Positions 35,567-40,334 of a stretch of 40,334 nucleotides of DNA are shown piece after piece; position 1 is the stretch's first letter, and each line of letters starts with the position of its first letter. Both the position numbers and the translations under genes were made by a program. The notes below the pieces were generated by a model. The model ran no database searches, had not been told where the DNA came from, and was given only the letters and a program-made list of their open reading frames with translations. This stretch comes from Micromonospora sp. WMMA1363 (GTDB lineage Bacteria > Actinomycetota > Actinomycetes > Mycobacteriales > Micromonosporaceae), in NCBI RefSeq assembly GCF_030345795.1, contig NZ_JAUALB010000016.1:1-40334 (forward strand). The letters are read 5' to 3'.

Positions 35567-36867
35567 TCAAACGAACGGCTCTGTCTCGTTCGTCTTACAG
35601 TCCCTCGGGGCGGTTCTGGTGTCGTCGTTTTCTTGTCCTTTGCCGGGCGTCCGGTGGTCGGACTTTCCTTGTGTGATGCAGATGGTGACCACGGCCGGGT
35701 CGGAGACCACGGTCTGCGGGCCGTACGTGCCGGAGGCGTACGCGGTGTTGGTGACCTTGCCCTCCTTGGTGTCCGCCCAGCCGACCACGTACGGTGTGAC
35801 AGCGTGGCAGTCGGTGAAGGTGCCCGGTGCCAGGGTGGTGGTGTTGCAGACGACCTGGCCGGCGGTCGGGTCGTTTACCGTGACGTTGGTGACGGCCACC
35901 GTGCCCGAGTTGTACACCCGGTAGGTGTAGATGATCCGGTCGCCCTTGGCCGCGAAGCCCTCCCCCTGGCAGGTGTTGCGGCAGTCCGACTCGACCCGGG
36001 CCTTCTTGCCGATGGACAGGCCGACCTGCACCACCTTCTTCTTCCCCTTGGTGGTGACGGTGAACGTGGCCTCGTTGGACGGCACCACCTGGTCTTCGTA
36101 ATCGCCCTGCGCCTGTGCCGTGTTGACGATCTGACCCTTCTTCACGTCCTGCTGGGTGACGGTGTACGTGCCGGTGCAGGCGAGGCTCTCCCCCGGCGCG
36201 AGATCAGCCTGGGCGAGGTTGCCCGGCTGCGCCGCGGGGCAGGTGATGCCGGTCACCGTATCGTCGACGACGGTGATTTCGGTGACGGTCACGTTGCCGG
36301 TGTTCGTCACCGTGTAGGTGTAGGTGACCGTGTCGCCGGCCTTGAGGTTGCTGGCGGGAGTTCCGGTCTTGGTCAAGGTCAGCTTCGGGTTCACCGTGGG
36401 GTTGCTGCGGCGCAGGTGTGGGTGAGCACGAAGAAGTCCGCCGTACCGGAGATCACGGCAGTTGCTCCGGTGAGCGTCCATCCGGCCGGGAGTTGGATCC
36501 AGGCCTTGCTGGTGCCCATGTTGTTCACGATCGCGCTGGGGTACGTCCCCGATGGGATCGTTTCGATGACCGTGCCGGTCGGCGTGCTGAACGTCGGGTT
36601 GATCGACTGGAACGTCCCGCTCGTGGCCGGGTTGCCCGGCAGGTTGAAGACCCAGACGTCCTCGTTCGGATAGGGTCCGCCACCCAGGTTGGGATCGCAG
36701 TTCTGGGTGTAGCTCGCCGCCGTGGTCGGCACATTGCCCGGATTGATGCTGATGGTCTCCTGCGCGGCGGCCGGCGTAGCGGCCACCAGTAGCGTGCCGG
36801 CTAGTACGACGGCGGAGCCCAGTGTGCCTAGCAGTCTACCCCCCTTGGACCTGAAGCTTCTTCTCAT
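35567..36867 (-). pseudogene. secreted DUF11 repeat protein, single frameshift
   Basis: ATG 36867 is preceded by a perfect AGGAGG (36874-36879). Residues 1-35 are a signal peptide ending ATPAAA before QETIS. A Gly/Asn-rich N-terminal domain follows. Near 36405 the frame breaks: ADFFVLTHTCAAATP should continue TVNPKLTLTKTG, and one missing C in a C-run explains it. The rest holds two DUF11-type Ig-like repeats, SNLKAGDTVTYTYTVTNTGN and AKGDRIIYTYRVYNSGTVAV, each closed by cysteines. Such repeats occur in cell-surface proteins. It has no LPXTG motif or membrane anchor that I can see. If the indel is an artefact, the protein would be about 430 residues. Confidence 0.8.
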
Positions 36868-37023
36868 TTATGTCCTCCTGACGATTACTGGGGGTTAAAG
36901 GGAGCTAACCAGAATTTTCTACGCAAACAGGGTGGATGGGTGAGATTTCCACGAAAGTGGGGTGCGGGCCGCTGTCATCGCGGTGCAACTAACAAACATC
37001 CCGAGAGTTCCCTGCGGTAGCTC

Positions 37024-37060
37024 AGCCCCTGGCAACGTCCTGGCCGGGGCTTTCTCTCTC
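37024..37060 (+). terminator. terminator-like hairpin
   Basis: AGCCCC and GGGGCT (with inner GGC/GCC pairing) enclose a loop and are followed by TTCTCTCTC. It lies between the DUF11 gene and the zinc-ribbon gene. The adjacent GGTAGCTCAG is not part of a tRNA. Confidence 0.45.
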
Positions 37061-37152
37061 AGCTTCCTCGATCGAGCGGCGCCGCGATCCGCGCCCGCAC
37101 CTCCGGCCACCTCCGCCGCGCAGACCGCGCCGCCCTGCTCGACGCCGAGCCG

Positions 37153-37653
37153 GTGGAGTGCGACTGGCCCGAGGTCGCCCGGCCTCCCGACCGGTCTTGG
37201 CGGCCTGTAGGGACTTGTCGATGCCCGGTCTGCTGCGGGTCGCTGAGCGGGCCGTTCGGTGACGCCGCGCCGAACCGAATGTATTGCTCAGCGGCGTGCC
37301 GGCAGGAGGCGTACCGGCGGCGCAACGCCGGCGTCGGACCGGCGGCGGTGCGCCGGGCCGAGGCAGCCCGAGCCGCGGAACTGCAGGCGGCGGGCGCCGT
37401 GGTCCAGGCGCTGCTCGCCGAACTCGACGACGATCTCGACACCCTGCGGTACACCGTCGACCGGCGAAGCCCGTATGCCCAACTGTCCTACGAAGTGCGC
37501 GGCCTAGCCGGCCGCGTCGAACAACTTGCCGCGGCCGCCGTCGCCTACGGCCGGGCCCTCGGGGTGCCGTGGGCGGAGATCGCCGAGGACACCGGCGTCG
37601 ACGAGACGACCCTGCGGCGGCGCCAGCGTCGCGCCGGCTGCTCCGGCACCTGA
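37153..37653 (+). CDS. zinc-ribbon protein with C-terminal helix-turn-helix-like tail
   Basis: At least 166 residues. A zinc-ribbon region [10 protein letters not shown]...[15 protein letters not shown] (about residues 22-56) resembles FCS/RNHCP-type zinc fingers. An Ala-rich helical stretch follows, then [20 protein letters not shown] near the C-terminus, which looks like a DNA-binding helix-turn-helix. The frame is open upstream of GTG 37153 (AAIRARTSGHLRRADRAALL...) without a start, so the true start may lie beyond an indel. Probably a small regulator of mobile DNA; this is inference. Confidence 0.5.
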   Translation: MECDWPEVARPPDRSWRPVGTCRCPVCCGSLSGPFGDAAPNRMYCSAACRQEAYRRRNAGVGPAAVRRAEAARAAELQAAGAVVQALLAELDDDLDTLRYTVDRRSPYAQLSYEVRGLAGRVEQLAAAAVAYGRALGVPWAEIAEDTGVDETTLRRRQRRAGCSGT

Positions 37654-37679
37654 CCTGACAGGGCCTTCGGCAAAGATGT

Positions 37680-37862
37680 CGTCAGGTGATGCCGAGTAGT
37701 GCCAGCGGGCGGGTGCTGTCGCGGGCGTGGTGGCGGCGATGTTGGTGACGCCGACGGTGCGGAGTGCGCCGATGGCGGCGTTGCGGAGGGCGGCCATGAC
37801 TTGGGGTCCGGTGCCGGTGCGGATTTGAGAGCGGTCCTCGTCGTAGGTGACGTCACGCGTGG
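37680..37862 (-). pseudogene. ISAs1-family transposase, C-terminal scrap
   Basis: The minus strand reads [20 protein letters not shown] and [20 protein letters not shown], the C-terminal ISAs1 motif, then (after a one-base shift) LALLGIT with a stop near 37686. It is cut at 37862 by a partial copy of the membrane-protein gene. Confidence 0.7.
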
Positions 37863-38091
37863 TCGGGACGTGCGGACGGGGCGGTTCGAGCGCAGTCTGT
37901 CCGCGCTGACCGCGGCCGGAGCGTTGGTGATGGCGGCGGAAATCTACTTCGAGCATGACTCGGCGAGTTTTGGCAATAAGATGATGTGGTGCCGGTTGCG
38001 CTCGGTCCGGTTGGAGCGGCGGCGGGGGTCGCGGGGTTCTTCAGCCGGCGGATGGCCAAGATGGCACTACCAATCACGTCCGCTGCTTACC
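37861..38091 (+). pseudogene. partial duplicate of the membrane-protein gene at 38201
   Basis: Bases 37861-38091 match 38258-38487 closely, with scattered substitutions (for example TTTGGCAATAAG against TTCGGCAACAAA) and an indel after ATGATGTGG. Both start within the same GGTCGGG(G)ACGTGCGG stretch. It is a diverged paralogous scrap. Bases 38092-38200 are the leader of the intact gene. Confidence 0.8.
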
Positions 38092-38200
38092 GTCGTCGTC
38101 GACATGGTCGGAGCCCGCCACGACAGACAGGGCCGGGCACACTGACGGCGCATCCACCTCCTGGCTCGATCACGGCCGTTGCGTACCGTATGGGGGCACA

Positions 38201-38662
38201 ATGCAGATCCGGCGGAGGTCGTCGTCGGCGGCGCGGTGGGATATCGATCGCGTGGTCGGGGACGTGCGGACAGGGCGGTTCGAGCGCAGTCTGTCCGCGC
38301 TGACCGCGGCCGGAGCGTTGGTGACGGCGGCGGAAATCTACTTCGAGCACGACTCGGCGAGTTTCGGCAACAAAATGATGTGGGCGCCGGTTGCGCTCGG
38401 TCCGGTTGGAGCGGCGGCGGGGGTCGCGGGGTTCTTCAGCCGGCGGATGGCCAAAACGGCACTGCCAATCGCTTCCGCGGCCATCGTGGCGAACGGCTTG
38501 CAGGGCACGTACCTGCACGCCCGCGGGATCGCGCAGAAGCCGGGCGGCTGGCGCAACGCGCGCTACAACATGGAGATGGGGCCACCTCTGTTGGCGCCGT
38601 TGCTGGTGACGATGGTCGGCGGGATGGGCATGTTGGCGGCGGTGCTGCGACGTGAACGCTGA
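38201..38662 (+). CDS. small membrane protein of a GMC oxidoreductase gene set
   Basis: 153 residues from ATG 38201. It has four hydrophobic stretches: [45 protein letters not shown] and LLAPLLVTMVGGMGMLAAVL. A conserved-looking YFEHDSASF follows the first. Its stop overlaps the start of the gluconate-2-dehydrogenase-subunit-3-like gene, so the two are probably translated together and the GMC gene overlaps the next. By analogy with related sets it may be a membrane partner of the oxidoreductase. Family not recognised; the role is inferred from position. Confidence 0.6.
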   Translation: MQIRRRSSSAARWDIDRVVGDVRTGRFERSLSALTAAGALVTAAEIYFEHDSASFGNKMMWAPVALGPVGAAAGVAGFFSRRMAKTALPIASAAIVANGLQGTYLHARGIAQKPGGWRNARYNMEMGPPLLAPLLVTMVGGMGMLAAVLRRER

Positions 38663-39234
38663 GAACGTGCGGTTTCCTGGTTTCGACGCGCTGTCTCAGC
38701 AGCGGCATTGGGATCCGGTGACGACCGGGGTGGTGCTGGAGCGGATCAGCAACCTGCGGGACTTCCGGTTCTTCAACCCCGACGAACAGGCGATCGCGAC
38801 TGTGCTGTGCGACCGGCTGCTCGGTCAGGGCGGCAACGGCCGGATCCCGGTCGCTGCGATGATCGACGCGCGACTGGCCGAGTCGCAGACCGACGGTTGG
38901 CGCTACGCCGACATGCCGAGGACGGTCAGGCATGGCGCGACACGTTGGCCGCCCTGCGGGAGGACGGGTTCGCGTCCGCCGGGGAGAAGGAACAGAACGC
39001 GTTGATCCAGGCCGTTCAGGATGCCGGCGACGCCGATTGGCACGGCCTGCCGGCAGCCCGGGTGGGAGCCTGTGGACGCGGTACGCCTGCACCGCCTTCT
39101 ACGCCCATCCGGACGCATGGTCGGAGATGGGTTTTCCGGGGCCGGCCTATCCGCGGGGTTACAAGAACACCGGAGTGGATCGTCGGGAGCCGTTCGAGGT
39201 GGTCGACACCCGGCCGGACGAGGAGCCGCGATGA
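38652..39234 (+). pseudogene. gluconate 2-dehydrogenase subunit 3-like protein, two frameshifts
   Basis: GTG 38652 overlaps the previous stop. Residues FPGFDALSQQRHWDPVTTGV, FFNPDEQAIATVLCDRLLG and RIPVAAMIDARLAE match the small subunit-3 family (PF13618) that helps mature GMC-type dehydrogenases. One base is missing near 38918 (after RYADMP; then GQAWRDTLAALREDGFASAG) and one near 39065 (before LWTRYACTAFYAHPDAWSEM). The corrected frame ends DTRPDEEPR with TGA at 39232-39234, overlapping the ATG of the GMC gene. Without the two indels it would be about 194 residues. Confidence 0.75.
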
Positions 39235-40334
39235 GCGCTGTCCGCGAGCGTAACGAGTCGGCCTGGCTGATCCCGAACGACGGCACCCGGACCAACCACA
39301 GGCTGCGCCGCGACATGCGCCGGTTCGACGACACCGACGAGGTGGACCTGGTGGTCGTCGGCTGCGGGGCCGGCGGGTCGGTGCTGACCCAGCGGCTGGC
39401 CCGGGCCGGCTGGCGGGTGGTGGCGCTGGACGCCGGCCCGTTCTGGGACCCGGATCGCGACTGGGTCAGTGACGAGGCGGGTTCGCACCGGCTGTACTGG
39501 ACGGATCCGCGGGTGATCGACGGCGCCGACCCGGTGCCGCTGGGCTCCAACAACTCCGGCCGGGTGTCGGCGGGTCGATGGTGCACTACGCCGGCTACAC
39601 GCCCCGCTTCCACCCGAGCGATTTCGAGACGTACACCCGGGACGGCGTGGGCATCGACTGGCCGCTCTCCTACCACGACCTGAAGGGCTACTACGCGGCG
39701 ATCGAGGAAGAGCTGCCGGTCGCCGGGGAAGCCTGGCCGTGGGGTGATCCGCACACCTATGCGCACCGGCCGCACCCGGTCAGCGGCAACGGCGAGATCT
39801 TCCTGCGCGGCGCTCGTAAGGCGGGGATCACCGCGAAGGTCGGGCCGGTGGCGATCGTCAACGGGCGTTTCGGGAACCGGCCGCACTGCATCTACCGCGG
39901 TTTCTGCCTGCAGGGCTGCAAGGTGAACGCGAAGGCGTCGCCGCTGATCACCCATATCCCGGACGCGCTCGCCCACGGCGCCGAGGTCCGACCGGATTCG
40001 ATGGTCACCCGGATCGAGGTGGATGCGCGGACCGGTCGGGCGACCGGGTGCATTACGTACGGGACGGGATCGGCCGGTTCCAGCGGGCCCGCATGGTGGC
40101 CGTCGCGGGGTATTCGATCGAGACGCCGCGGCTGCTGCTCAACTCCGCCTCGACGCGCTTCCCGGACGGCCTGTGCAACGACTTCGACCAGGTGGCCGGT
40201 ATCTGATGGTGCAGGGTGCGCCGCAGACCGCAGGCCGTTCGACAACGAGATCCGGATGTACAAGTCGCCGCCGCCCGAGGTCAGCTCCGAGCAGTTCTAC
40301 GAGACCGACCCAAGCAAGCCGTACAAGAGAGGGG
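39231..40334 (+). pseudogene. GMC-family oxidoreductase, frameshifted, runs off the end
   Basis: ATG 39231 overlaps the previous stop by four bases. The FAD-binding motif LVVVGCGAGGSVLTQRLARA (about residues 38-57) is canonical GxGxxG. The product would be the large, FAD-containing dehydrogenase of a sugar/alcohol-oxidising complex. Single-base losses change the frame near 39560 (GSNNSGR should lead to GVGGSMVHYAGYTPRFHPSD), near 40048 (HYVRDGIGRFQRARMVAVAG), near 40198 and near 40230. The corrected translation is continuous to the window end (ETDPSKPYKR), without the C-terminal His region. Four losses of G or C in 800 bp suggest sequencing error as much as decay. Confidence 0.75.

Noticed and set aside
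35441..36673. 410-codon plus-strand frame
   Set aside because: Antisense to the DUF11 gene, which has a signal peptide, repeats and a perfect ribosome site.
37010..37060. tRNA gene
   Set aside because: GGTAGCTCAG is present, but no cloverleaf, anticodon arm or T-arm follows; the sequence forms a terminator-like hairpin.

Overview
The window is a high-GC actinomycete chromosome or large-plasmid segment. GTG starts, GC-rich codon use in most ORFs and actinobacterial-type IS families support this; the sequence does not fix the genus. Most of it is an insertion-sequence graveyard. I recognise at least eleven transposase families (IS256, IS1380, ISAs1, ISKra4, IS66, IS1634, IS4, IS5-type, IS3, IS701, ISL3) plus pieces of group II introns. 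Many are nested, so that real genes survive only as short islands.

Layout. 1-2.2 kb: IS701 remnant, IS256 copy 1, a 22-bp solo IS1380 end and an ISAs1 head fragment. 2.2-4.5 kb: an intact kup potassium transporter in visibly AT-richer DNA. 4.6-7.3 kb: an IS4 element (10-bp target duplication) inserted in the left end of an IS5-type element, then IS3 and intron debris. 7.4-9.2 kb: an intact GH15 glycoside hydrolase, again AT-richer. 9.3-15.8 kb: two identical IS1380 copies (A and B); B lies in an ISAs1 element that itself lies in another IS1380, so three levels of nesting are visible with target duplications for the inner two. 15.8-23.5 kb: IS5/IS3 scraps, IS66 split by ISKra4 (9-bp duplication), intact IS256 copy 2, an IS1634 tail and an intact ISAs1 with 11-bp duplication. 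23.5-24.8 kb: the 5' part of a group II intron with a truncated reverse transcriptase. 24.8-30.2 kb: a gene-poor, AT-richer stretch with two ribbon-helix-helix proteins, and a pair of repeat-containing genes (six near-identical 84-bp repeats; a small tail-anchored protein with 10-residue repeats). 30.2-32.2 kb: IS256 scrap, intact ISAs1, ISKra4 scrap. 32.3-33.1 kb: a secreted M15 peptidase with a peptidoglycan-binding domain. 33.3-35.4 kb: broken ISL3, broken YdjM-type hydrolase, group II intron domain V/VI, IS5 tail. 35.5-40.3 kb: a secreted DUF11 protein with a frameshift, a zinc-ribbon protein, ISAs1 scrap, and a membrane protein / gluconate-dehydrogenase-subunit-3-like / GMC oxidoreductase gene set that runs off the end.

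Many coding sequences differ from the expected frame by single-base indels, mostly in G or C runs. IS256 copy 1 differs from copy 2 by indels only, with no substitutions that I could find. That pattern fits uncorrected long-read errors at least as well as true decay, so pseudogene calls based on one indel are tentative.

I did not find a convincing new defence or metabolic system. The strongest candidates for something undescribed are the paired repeat-protein genes at 27.5-28.7 kb, the long stem-loop at 11.8 kb and the perfect 35-bp palindrome at 33.2 kb.
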